Source: Paralichthys olivaceus (Eukaryota > Chordata > Actinopteri > Pleuronectiformes > Paralichthyidae). Taken from it: a stretch of DNA of 64,000 bases. Where the stretch lies: positions 11,562,986 through 11,626,985 of the forward strand of contig NC_091116.1 in assembly GCF_024713975.1 (NCBI RefSeq). Direction: 5' to 3'. Every line of letters starts with the position of its first letter. Positions within the stretch are counted from its first letter, which is position 1. The position numbers and the translations under genes were made by a program. The notes under the pieces are model-generated. The model saw only the letters and a program-made list of their open reading frames with translations, ran no database searches and was not told the DNA's origin. Positions 25,995-37,436 of the stretch are shown here, one piece after another.

Positions 25995-28900
25995 CTGTTA
26001 CTGAGCAGGTAAAACAGAAGAGCACACAGACCTATGTGTATTTAAAAATACTCTCATATACTGTGGATTATCTCTCTCAAACACAAACACACAGAGAGAC
26101 ATACACACTCCTAACATATAGAGTTGATACATGAACCACATGAGTCACCAGTGCCATAGTTAACTTCAAATCCATATTTCATATAAATGATACAAGTTAT
26201 TGCATAAGAGGAAACTGCTCTGCACCCCTTCCCCTCGCTGGGAGGACATGTCCTGAAAGAAGCACACTAACACACACAGACACACACAGTCACAGAAACT
26301 CAGCATTACAAGGCTAACTTCCATCGACTGTCACCATGGCAACAAAAGGTAGCCAGTCACAATGTGAAAAAGGCACGCTGTTCTGCTGAGCGGCAGATTA
26401 CACTGTTTTTGAGTCATGGCTCGAATAAGAACACTTCATTGTGCGTAAGCCTGGAGGTAAACGCTGCGCCTCCCACATCTCTGGCAAGACAGATTTCTCT
26501 GGAGAGAGAGCGGATGCACATGGATGTGTCGAGTGCAGGGAACAAAGACTGGTGCTATCGGATGCAACATAACGCTTTTGTGCTTAGTTCATACTGTAAA
26601 TAGCATTCACATTAAAAGAAGGAGAGGCCAGAGTGTGAGCAGTATCGCCCCATATTAACTGCATCAAATAACTAATTAAAACAATACTTACTAGAAAAAA
26701 GCGTGATAAGAACAACCTTAAATGATTCCTTGAGAAAAAAAAAGTTTCATAATTTTTAACAGATCCTAAGGCTACGGCCATAGCAACTGTATGAGTGGAC
26801 CCACAAGGCCTGAGCCCTCAGGGGACTCATTTTCAAAATTTCACAGAAAAAACAAACTCGTTAATCACTATGCAGTTATTTTCAGGCGGTCAGCTTGAAT
26901 CAGCAGCTTTTCACTGCAAAGTCTGCTTTTCCAACAATAATTAATCGAACGAATGGAATAATTAATAGTCACGCACATGAAGAACTGAGGGCTACACCCT
27001 ATGAGGCTTATGGCTGACACTCAATCTCTGATCCATTGTGATTAAGCAACTGGTGTTAGACACAGTCTCTCACACACACAGACACACACATGGACAAACA
27101 CGTGAGAATCAAGCCAGCGTATCAAAGGAGTGTGTGGACAGATGCTGAGAGCCGACATGATGGGCTTACTGTATACAGGGACATTACATGTACAGTTACT
27201 CGTAAAGAACACGCGACCACACGCACACAGGCCCACTTGAGGATTCAGCATCAAGTCTCCTAACACAGACGTCCCCTAGTTTTCTCCTGGCAGGCGCTTA
27301 ACGGTCATCTGAGACGCTGACATTGTTTCATAGCTGTGTTCAGACATGAAAAGGTTCTCGAGAATGGCTGGACCCAACTTCCAGTTTGTCTTTCACATGT
27401 GAAGAACGCAGCAGGAGATTGTGCAGATCTGACGTGTTCACAACAACAGGAAAATGTCTCGAATCCTAGAATCTTCCTTCATGGCCGTAACAGATGCTTG
27501 TTATGTTTGTGACAAGCCTGGGAGAGGACTCCGAGGCTGGCACCGCTGGTTGACCGTGCAGGTCCCCAGGGGAACTCCCTCGGCCTCAGTAACACACTCC
27601 CTGTGTGTTACTACACACAACTTAATTCAGCTAGAGCTCGGTTCAAAGCTCCAGTATGGAGGAAACAACCAGATGGAAACAGGATGAGGCTTTTAAAACC
27701 ACTGTTACAATGCACTGAATAAAGACAGTGTGCAGCCTCTGATGTCTACTGTATAACGTGCAGAACAAGTACATGTGTAAAAATACATATGTGTGAATGT
27801 ATGTCTTCACTTACTGATAAATCTCACCACCTAGTACACACAGTATGTTTATGTAAATACATATATACAGAGAAATGACCCCAGAATGCTGAATACATTT
27901 CTCTGGTGGCCTTAATGTAGAGACAATTGTCACAGCAATAAACAACATCCCAGACAATGACATTTAAATGCTGCAGCATCCTGTGAGGAACGCCTCCCAG
28001 CATGCACCAGGACAACAGGCTTATCGACTTAAGTCTCATTTTATATGTAATTCTCCACTGCCACTGTTGATTTTGTATTTCACGTTATGTTTCCTCAATT
28101 TCAACGCTTCATTTGTTGTCATGGTAATAATTGTTGTGAGCGAACGGGTGATATGGTCACACTCGGCGACATTTTTCGAGATCGTGATCTTAACTGCTTT
28201 TAATTTATTGTCAACAGCTATTTATTTACTTATAAACAAGGGACACATATTTGATTTTTCTGCCGGAATATGCCAGAAATCAATGTTCTGCCATATGAAT
28301 GCTATATTCTGCTATTCACTGATGCAGACATTATTGTGCATGACATCTTTACTCCTCTCGCCCTCTCACTATAAACGCATGATTGATATTAACAGCAAAT
28401 AATAAGGAGTTATCTTGAAAACTGGAGCAGAATACAATCAAACTCTTTTTTACCTAATGGCTTCATCTCTGTATCTTTTTCTCTTTCTCCAGTTACAACA
28501 GTTTATTGGAAATAATGTGATATCTGATATTTTGAAGCCTGATACTGTGCACCTCTCTATTTTGTCCTAAACAAGGATTTACCCTGCTCAGCATGACAGA
28601 TGAGCCAGAATCTCCCGCCTGCAGGTCCCTACCTCTATTTATAGACACTGGTTCACCACCTCATGTTGCTGAACCCAGACCAGCCCATAGAGCCACATCC
28701 CAGCTTACCAATCTGGGTTGAGATTAATCTGCCAGCCTTTATGACGGGATAAAACCTTGTCTCTAACCATGGGATAAGCGATGGAGGGCCCTGCATGCGC
28801 GGTGGCGAGTGAATTAAATCAGCTGTTTCTCGGTTGGTCCGCTGGTTGGTGAGGATGGCTTCAGGGGGAACGGGAGCAGCAAGCACGTGACCAAGACTCC

Positions 28901-31900
28901 AGGGGAGTCAGGATGGTAGAGGTGGAGGAGGGGCAGGCATGATGAATATATATTACGTCTACACTTGTTCACCTTGAAGCGTTTTTTCAGCATAAATCCT
29001 CTTGTTATTGATTTATTTCTGTGTGTACTTACACTATACTCACACAAACTATGTGTGTGTGCAGCAAATAGTATGTACAGATTCAATACAAAGGAAGCTG
29101 TGGTGTGTCACACTTCATGCATAGGCATGTTAATGCACACAGCTCCTCTGCAGGGAGCGTGGTGTGATGGGGAGGAGCAGCCTGGATGAATGGGCAACAC
29201 ACAGAGGACGAGAGCAAAAGGCTCCAGGCCTGTCATGAACCAAGGACCAGGCTTTAATGTCACACACTGTTATGTTATATTGTGCACGTGTGTTCTTGTG
29301 CGTGAGCACAGCGCCAGCATTTGTGCAGTGATGGTGAGGAGGGCCTCATGACCTTCAAGACAAACGCTTGACTTTGGGCTTCGTCTGATTTTAATTCAAG
29401 GCACATTCTGCTTTAACATCAATATCCTGCAGTAGCATGAATGTTCTCCCCCTGGGTTTTACAAGTGGTAGTTCCTACCCATTTGGTAAACCCTTAATTG
29501 AGTAGTAGATTTCATTAATATAATGTTTAGACCCTTAATTCAGGACTTTTACACAGGATAAATATTGGGCTGGTTTCTTGAAAACAGTTCAAATCACTCA
29601 ATACAGATTGCTTCATAAAAAATTACATTACCATCCGGTCTAAATGAAACAAATGCAAATCCTGCATCCACTCATCACATCTTGTGTTGAGCATGTGTAG
29701 AAAATACAAAACAAAGAATTGTGGTTTAATAATTTGACATTTTTAGAATTTACTAGTCCCCTGCAGCAGCCAGCTCCACACACACTTCAGCTATATGTAG
29801 TGACTGTAATTTATTGAACTCAATTTCAATAATCCCTTGCTGTAAAAGTAATCACATTACTGTAATGGGTTACTAAGTAATGCATTGCAGCTCACACACT
29901 GGGACCGGACTCATCTGACACCTCTGAGCCCCTGATTCCACGCCTCAGACTGCTGCACGTGTGGTCCGAGCCCCGGCCACTCTTCCTAATGAGTTTTTGG
30001 ATTGAGTGATTGCCCCAAAATGGCCAACAAAGCCACCGTGTCCTCACAATCACCGGACCACCGGTCCTAACCCAAACTGAGCTTTTGTGAAGACATCTGG
30101 TGACTGAAGGTGACCAGAAAAAATAACAACCATTGTGGGATAGCAATGGAATAATAGAACCTGCCGTCCTTGTGCACATACACACGGAAATCCTACCAAC
30201 CCTGGTTAGAGCTACTGATGGTCTTGACCTGTCATTGGACAAAGGACACTGTTCCTTCAGCATGATTCTGTACACTCGATAGGCCTATAGTCCAAAAATA
30301 AAACCAGACAACAGTGAAAGTGACCTGTCTGAACTCAGACTCATCCTGCTTCAAAAGACTACGGCTCTGACGAGAATATCTCCACCTCACATCTCTAAAT
30401 CTCGTCCGCAGCAAGTTCCAGTTCCAGCATGTTTCAGTTTCTTGCACGACTCTGACCCCTGAGTGATGATAGCGTTATGGGCGACTCAGCTGAGTATCTC
30501 CCAAAGTGACGGCCCAGTCAGCATTTCCTCACATGCAGACCACCCTGCCACAGCGCTGAACCTCAGAATAAGTGTACCACTGTAATCCAGCTTGTCACAG
30601 CAGTGCACAGCGGGGAGCTACTGTACTGACCACTGTACTTTAATGACCTGAGGATCGTTTTCATTTGAAGGAGCATTCCCCTGGTTTTACAGATGAAGTT
30701 TGGGATACTTGTGAAAACAATTGCATAATGTCACCTACGGCTATAAACTGGATGTGGAGTGTGAAAGACAGGAGCTTTTAGGAGCCAGTCAAGGTCTAAT
30801 AAAGTCAGAGCTACTTGTACTCTTGGTTCTGGACAATAAAGTATATTTAATGCTTCCCTCAGACAACGTTACGTGACTGAGAGGGTGAATTGCAAGTCCA
30901 AAAGAAGACTTACTCTGTGAACTCTAAATTCAATGCTTTCTAAATTTGTAAATTACATTTAGTCAGTTTAACATAGATAGATTCTAGTCCTATTTTTTGG
31001 GCTAAATTAATCATGGCGCCATATTTGGGTAATAATTTGCTCCTGACTGATATATTAAAGAATGTTAGCTTTATTTTGCTTTATATAATGTAAACATGAC
31101 TCAAGTGAAGTGAAAAAGGTTTAAGACACAATAAATTTGTGTGTGGCAAATTAAGAGAGGTGACTTTACAAACTGTTTCAAGTTATAAGGAATTCTAAAC
31201 TGTCATGTTAAAAAACAACACTGAAATTAATATGGAGTTCTATTTTGTGATCCTTTGAAAATCCTCATAATGAATTCAAGCAAACTGCAGAAAAAAAAAC
31301 ACGACTTGCAGGAAAATAAGCCTGTCGCTTCTTTTTCATGTTCTACTCAGATAAAACAGAATTATAACAGCGTCACGTTTATGACTCAGACTCAAGCACA
31401 GACTCAAGAGCCTGGTAAATTGATGTAAACAGAGATTTGGCTTTTAGCGTCAGAGATACAGACATTGCATGTGGAAAGAGGATCAGTCTGCAAAACAAAA
31501 ATGAAAGCAAAACTGGGAATTGTGGGAAAGTCCATGGGAATGAAAACAAAAGGCATGATGGAAAATAACTTCAGTAAATGTAACACTGTCGGGGTGTATT
31601 AACTGACCAGTCATGTTATTTTTCCTGCCTAGCCTCTTCTAAAACAACACAGAGGACGTCTTCAAGTGTCAACACCAGCTTATATTCCATTTTCTTGGCC
31701 AGGATAAATCACAGGCCTATTGATTCTCCCAAGCTCCTCTCCAGGAATCTGTGTCCATTATCATATCTCGCAGTGGGAAGCAGATAGGTGACCTCATTTC
31801 TATGTTCTGCAGAGATCTCTCCTGAGGTTTTCACAACAGCAGGGATGATGGATGTTTACATCACTATGCCGTGAGATCTAGGCCAGGAGGTGCACGCTGA

Positions 31901-34900
31901 AAATCATATTCGATGAGATAGTGTTAGTTACGTTCATTGTCCACATGTACGTGGCATTTCATGCAAAATCCATTAGAGTGGGTCTTAGTGAAGATGTATT
32001 TACTTTCAATCTGCTTTACTGGACTTTCTACATGAGCTAAGAGGCACAATGGTTCTATAGCTTGCAGCCAGCTAAGAGGGAAGATGGATTACCAGCAGCT
32101 GTACAAGCACTGTGATTGGCTGTCTGCCTCTGTTGTCGTGGGTTTCATCCCTACAGATGGCCATGGTTACCGTGGCAATGGCAGCGGGATCAGCATCGGC
32201 AGCATCACAGAGAAGAATATGCAGTACAGTACCCTGGGAACATCTCTACATCATCGCCTCTCTATAACCTTATCGGACAAAGGGAGATGAGAAGAAGTGA
32301 AATGTTCGGAACAGACAGGGTGGTCAAGATGTTTTGGGGGGGATTTGGAGACGGTTGGCAAATTCTCTGTCCCAACAGCACAAAAAGAAAAAACTAGGAC
32401 CATTCAATACATGTGGCTTTTGTTCACCCACTTCTCCCTCAGAGATCACCAGGGTCAGTGCAGCGGGTGTAAGCTCCACTCTGACCCCAGAATGACAGTC
32501 CCATCTGTCAGCCAACCTCCTCAGGACCTTGTGCATTGCGGCACAACTGGCCTATCTGCAGCACAGGAGCCAACCCCCACACAAGTTATCTATATATGCA
32601 TTCAAATTATGCAGACGGTAAAGCAATAAACTGTAAGGGATCACATGCAAGCTTCTTTTACAGTGAATACTGTTCATCTACCTTCAGTTTATCCTTCATG
32701 TCACAGTCAAAGTGCATAATGATATCGCCAGAAACAAATGCATGATGATGCATGATGCCAAAATCAGGTAAAGTCACTGGTGGCGAACTAATTACTATTT
32801 TAATTCCAAGAAGTCCAGGAAATGCTCTCCCTCCTGCAGACTGAATACGTTTGAGTGCAAAGTTAGAGAAACCTACCTGATAAATAAATCCCTTAGTATG
32901 GTCCACTGAAAGCATGGTGACTCCTAAAGGTTGGGGCAGGATGCCCGCTAACTCCTCTTGTGTTAGCAGCAGTGGTAAGATGAGAGGCTAAGGCTCAGGG
33001 CCTGAGCCCCAGTCTGAGCTCAGAGAATGCGTTTGTGATTGTGTGTGAAGTGTAAGCGAGATAGCGGAGAAAGACAGAGTCAGCTTGTCTGTGGAGCTCG
33101 CAAGTCAAACCCTATCCACTCCTCAGCCCCCTCCCCTCAGCTCATCCATCCCATGCTGGAGTGTGCCGGCAACCTCGCTCCGAAAGCACCACGGGCGCAG
33201 CATAAAAACAAAGAGCAGGGAGCTCAGCACAGCTCCGGCTCTGCCTCAGCCTCCGTCTCTCCCTCTGACTCCCACCACTTTCATCCAGGGTAGCATCAAA
33301 TGTTTCTGACAAGCGTCCATCCGCCAATCCCCCCAGAGAGATTAGTGCTCTGACATCACGGATGCTGTGCCATGCACAGTTCTGCTCTGCTGAGCCTCCG
33401 AGCTCTGTGGCTGTTACCTAAGAGAAGCTCGAGTCCTGATTGAGAGGCTTCAGAGCCCCTGCAGACTTCACAGCTGACTGTGCTCACCACAAACTTCAAG
33501 TAGAAGAAACATGGTTAGAGTTCCAGTCATAATGTACGTGCATCCTTAAGTGTGCGTGTGTCTATGTGTGTGTGAGTCTGCACAATCTACCTGAGGAAAA
33601 GAAGCAGCTCTGGCAGTTGTGCATCGTCAGTAAAAGTGTGATGGAGACGTGGTGTGCTCCAAACAGGAACAAGCAGCTACAGAATTTCTGCTGCACTGCC
33701 TGATAAGACTGTCACTTACAACGATGATGTCTTTGTGGCGTCTGTGAGATATTCAGATTTTCATTTTACAATCTAATTTTTCCTCTCTCTCCCACCTAAC
33801 CATCTGTTTCTCACATTCTCCATCCAGCTCTGTACCCCTCTCGCTCTACCTACCTCCATGTTCTCTTCAATCTCCTCCACTGACACGGCTATAATTAACC
33901 GTGGAGAGGAACACAGCCTGTCGAGGCTCCTAGCTGCGGAGGGGAGGCATCCTGCCTGCACAGTGGGATCGTTGATCTCGAACAGAGATTTCACACTGAT
34001 CCAAGAACACCACGCTCAAGAGAGCAAGCAACCGGGCAACTCCAGCAGACTTCCTCCGTCTGTCCTTGCTGATCTTCTCTGACCCGGCCACTCAACCAGC
34101 TCTAACTGGGCAGCCTGGCAGAGCGCCTACTCTTACGTCAGGGTGGTAATTAGGATCACACCAGTCAAGTCCGAGTCAGATCCAGGACCAGGGCCACTTA
34201 CGTTCTCGTTATGACGTGTTTGACAGGTAGTCGAGATCAACACAGAGGCAAATATATGATAAAGTGTCCAAAGACATGTCCTGGCGGTTACTGCAAGCTG
34301 TTCTTTAAAATCTGTTCAATTCAAATCAGTGCTCAAATTATATGAAATACTTAAGATATTACTAGTTGCTACTACTACTTGCATAAAATATTCAGTAATC
34401 AGTAAATGCATGATTGTTTCATGACTATACACTATTTCATGCACACAATTCTACAGGTCAGATTCATACGTCTTTTCATATTTGAGTGAAATTAAACAAA
34501 ACATTGATTAAATTACATATTTCAGAGATGCAGGATTTTCTTAAGAAATCCAGATCCAGAGTCAAACTGACCCGGAACAAGAAGAAAGTATAAACAGACA
34601 GAATTTCACTTCAAAGATTAAATGAATAGTTTGAACTGAGTCTATTTGAAAAGTGAAATGACTGAATAATAAACACTCTTATATCTGTGCGGGACGTGCT
34701 GCCAGCTGTACAGTGGCTATATTGTTAGCTACAGCCAGGTTAGACGAGTTAGACTGCAGTGAAACAGCTAGCCTCAAGTAAAATGACACATTGTGGTTTT
34801 GCAGGTGGTTATGTACATATTGAAAATGTGACCTCAAAGGACTAAGTAGTGTTAAATCTACTCTAAAACAATATCAATAAAAGATAACCTGATACACTCA

Positions 34901-37436
34901 CACAGTGTCAAGATGAGAGAATAAATCTTTTACATTTAGAATTTCATACATTAAAACTCTATCATTTGAGATAATCCATAACATTTGGAAACAGGCCATC
35001 ATAATTAGATCCCATGTAATAAAAACTAGGACACCTCATAATAGTAATGTTGGATAAATACAAATAAAGTGAGTGGAAGATTCACAGTTTGGTCAGTGGC
35101 AGACACGTGCTCGGGCTTGTCCTCAGACTGGCTCACGGCCCACAGTTGCATAAGCAATATTTTGTCGGAACGGACGACATGCATGCATCAGAACTCCTCT
35201 CAGGCCTCTGCTTACGCTCATGCACTGTGAGCTTTTCAAAGCCTGAACTCTCTTAATTCCCATTATCTATTATTATTTATTCATCCTGTTCACAGCCTGC
35301 TGGATGCATAGTAACACGAGCAACCATTGTGATCTAAAAATACTCATCAGAGAAACAAGCTGCTTGATTAAAGATACAAGCCAAATAGAGCAGTGCGATG
35401 TTACTGTACATTATTGATTATAGAAGCCAATGGAATCAGGCTTTTTCCATCGGATCGATCAGCAAAATGGAACAGCCTGTCTGTTATCTGCCTCTGTGTC
35501 TTTTACTTTGAGGTTTTAATCACTTATCAACTCGTCCCACCAAGAACTTCCATTTTGTCCTGTGTTCTAAAACTGCAGAGGTGGAAAAATCATTTAGATC
35601 CTTTACTTAACAGAGGAACCAAAACAAAGCTGCACAAATACTCAGTTACAACTAAGTCCTGCCTTCAAACTATTTAAGTCAACATTTAGAAGGATTATCA
35701 ACAAGTTATACTTCAGATATCAAAGGAAAAAGTATTATAATATAATAAATAGTTAGAGTTCTAATAAACAGAAGGGGGTGGAAGTATAATTTTGCAAAAG
35801 TATAGAAAGTAAGATCATTATTTAAGTTCCACCACTGCAAGTATTTAAACACCTCTATATTATAAATTCCTTTCTATTATTCTTGTCTAATTTATTACTT
35901 AAACTATTGATTTTCTGATTTGATTCTGCCTCTTAAAAAAACTTTTTAATGAGTGCATCAAACTGAGTTATCATTATTATTTAATAGCAAATCAAGTGAC
36001 ATTGTTCTGCAGGCTACAGACCAAGAGAAGAAATCTACTCACCACATCTGTATTTTCTTGGGAACTTTGTTCCTGCAAGTCAAAGAACATCAAGAAATCA
36101 GTCAATGGGACAAAAATCAAGGAGTGTGGGTGTTTAGCATGTAACCAGCGAGCTGTCTGAATTAAGAGGCAGTGCAGAGATACAGCAATGATGCATTCAG
36201 GATACAGTCCTATCTGCTGTAAATTGAACATACTCTAATACTTGACCTTGGGAACCTGGTAACTTGCTAGAAAGAGGCACAATAGTTGTTTGAGTCATGT
36301 TGTGTAGTGTGGAGACCCTGAGATTCTCATCATATGAACACCTCACATGCTCATACACATTCTGGTGAATCCATGACAACGCATTTGCTTGTTGTGCAGG
36401 CAGAAGGATGTTGGGGGGGGGGGTGTCTTACAGTGACAGGGAAGCAGACCACACTGCATTGAGACTGCAGAGGAAACAGCACAGCCATCACAGCACATGA
36501 GCTCCTGACAGCAGCTTTCACCGAGCGCTGCTCTACGGAAAACTGAGACCTCATGTAACATGTCCACAAATAGAAAAAACAAGCAGAATATTGATTTGCC
36601 TCCAGAGAACTGGCTGCCTTTAAACAGGGACAACCACATATTTCATCTTCCTCCTCCTGAATGCTGAAGAGGGGGTGCTGACCACAGTCTGCCCTCAAGT
36701 GGTTCAGTGTGTGGTGCTTGACATACAACGATAGAGGTGATACAACCTGATGCCACACTGGAGGGACTGCACTGTAAACCTCAGAGAGATAAGTCATTCT
36801 GTGGGATGCTTGTCACAGCTCTATCTGAGTACATGATGAAATACTGGAATAAACATGGATAATAAAGATAGTGATCTCATCACATCTAACTGATTAGATG
36901 TCTCTTGTCTTATCTCCTCATGTTCTCATCTCAGCATCTTGCACCTGCAGCACTGAATTATTAGCAGGTTGCATAAAGGAAATAAAAACTGGGTCAACTG
37001 ATAAATGATTTGGATGCTAGATATGAAACTGTTCAGTACAACCTGCACTTCTACATCACTGATGCCTCCAGAGTGAAGGCGTGGGCGTCTGTAGTGAGAG
37101 ACATGTAATCTTTTGCCCAAATATGAATAGTGCACACGGTGAAAAGATCCATTTTGTCAATTTATGGTGCGCAACATCCTCCGTGATGTCCAGGCGACAC
37201 AGAAGCCGTCAGAATGAGGGACATCTTGAAATACACATTTTGAAAATGAATCACAGCCCTGCATGGATGAGACCCTTTCATCCAAACTGTGCGTGTTTTA
37301 TTCTAAAGATGAATTACATAAACCTGCAGGCTCAGTGTTTGATTCAACAGTAAATGGAGCTGAAAGGTGTGTGTGTGTTTTGTCTTACCGTTGGTAAGAG
37401 CGGCTCCATTTGAGCTCCTTGGTCCGTGATGTCCAT
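10453..37436 (-). CDS. slc4a10: Sodium-coupled bicarbonate transporter SLC4A10 (NBCn2/NCBE)
   Basis: Electroneutral Na+/HCO3- carrier of the plasma membrane, in mammals mainly neuronal and choroidal. The 24 coding exons, in gene order by plus coordinates: 37389-37436, 25847-25928, 22645-22788, 22341-22482, 22061-22221, 21369-21557, 19670-19758, 19228-19385, 19042-19129, 17719-17865, 17044-17144, 15553-15727, 14945-15078, 14503-14748, 13718-13823, 12817-12978, 12230-12343, 11972-12133, 11641-11892, 11429-11497, 11135-11308, 10929-11051, 10754-10818 and 10453-10621. They sum to 3300 nt, or 1099 residues. The start is [16 protein letters not shown], as in SLC4A10. The cytoplasmic domain holds the His/Arg-rich [14 protein letters not shown] segment. 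The membrane domain contains [20 protein letters not shown], extracellular NVT glycosylation sites (13718-13823) and [20 protein letters not shown]. The PTRDDRGW and VNITDEMSK segments separate it from SLC4A7 and SLC4A8. Confidence 0.95.
12999..13130. repeat. imperfect GAT/ATG-rich simple repeat
   Basis: GATGATGATG-type sequence lies just upstream (in gene sense) of the acceptor of the slc4a10 exon at 12817-12978. It forms the ATC-rich end of that intron. Confidence 0.7.
13824..14502. other. slc4a10 intron
   Basis: No additional exon with matching phase was found. Only A/T-rich intronic sequence with a short TA run near 13850 is visible. Confidence 0.6.
14767..14815. repeat. (CA)n microsatellite in slc4a10 intron
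   Basis: About 49 bp of pure CA lies 19 bases upstream (gene sense) of the acceptor for exon 14503-14748. Confidence 0.97.
15728..17043. other. slc4a10 intron
   Basis: No exon-like segment with compatible phase was found. The conserved-looking G-rich stretch at 16160-16310 has no splice sites that fit. Confidence 0.5.
17866..19041. other. slc4a10 intron
   Basis: A/T-rich, with no recognised exon or repeat. The neighbouring intron 17145-17718 holds a fragment of the AATAAAGTCGTAAT fold-back repeat at about 17618-17690. Confidence 0.5.
19759..21368. other. slc4a10 intron at the variable cytoplasmic-linker position
   Basis: Flanking exons join in phase 1 to give the [11 protein letters not shown] linker. 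In SLC4A7 a cassette exon lies at this position. A minus-strand frame at 20775-21011 was examined as a cassette candidate but lacks a convincing pair of phase-1 splice sites. Confidence 0.5.
22789..25846. other. slc4a10 intron, 3.1 kb
   Basis: No exon, RNA gene or full repeat recognised. A TG-rich run lies near 23681. The GC-richer stretches at about 23760-23890 and 24440-24690 stand out from the A/T background and could be conserved elements, which I cannot test here. Confidence 0.4.
25939..25990. repeat. (AC)n(AG)n microsatellite
   Basis: An ACACAC tract followed by a pure AG run lies 11-60 bases upstream (gene sense) of the acceptor for slc4a10 exon 25847-25928. Confidence 0.95.
33854..33994 (-). 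CDS. slc4a10: candidate alternative first exon of slc4a10
   Basis: An ATG-initiated frame of 47 codons (begins [12 protein letters not shown], ends VEEIEENME) runs without a stop into a strong donor, GAG|GTAGGT, in phase 0. The next slc4a10 exon (25847-25928) also begins in phase 0 with RTDEEAVV, so the join is in frame. Mammalian SLC4A10 is known to have alternative promoters and N-termini, but I do not recognise this peptide in them. It may be chance. Confidence 0.25.

Larger units (their letters stand above)
25929..37388. other. slc4a10 first coding intron, 11.5 kb
   Basis: The largest intron lies between the first coding exon (phase 0 donor) and exon 25847-25928. It holds a CA/GA microsatellite (25939-25990), a copy of the CAGACATGAA dispersed repeat (about 27340-27440), a G-run near 36411 and a candidate alternative first exon at 33854-33994. 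I recognise nothing else in the remainder. Confidence 0.5.

Noticed and set aside
33142-33327. Minus-strand frame as an slc4a10 first exon
   Set aside because: There is no good donor in the right phase before its stop, unlike the candidate at 33854-33994.
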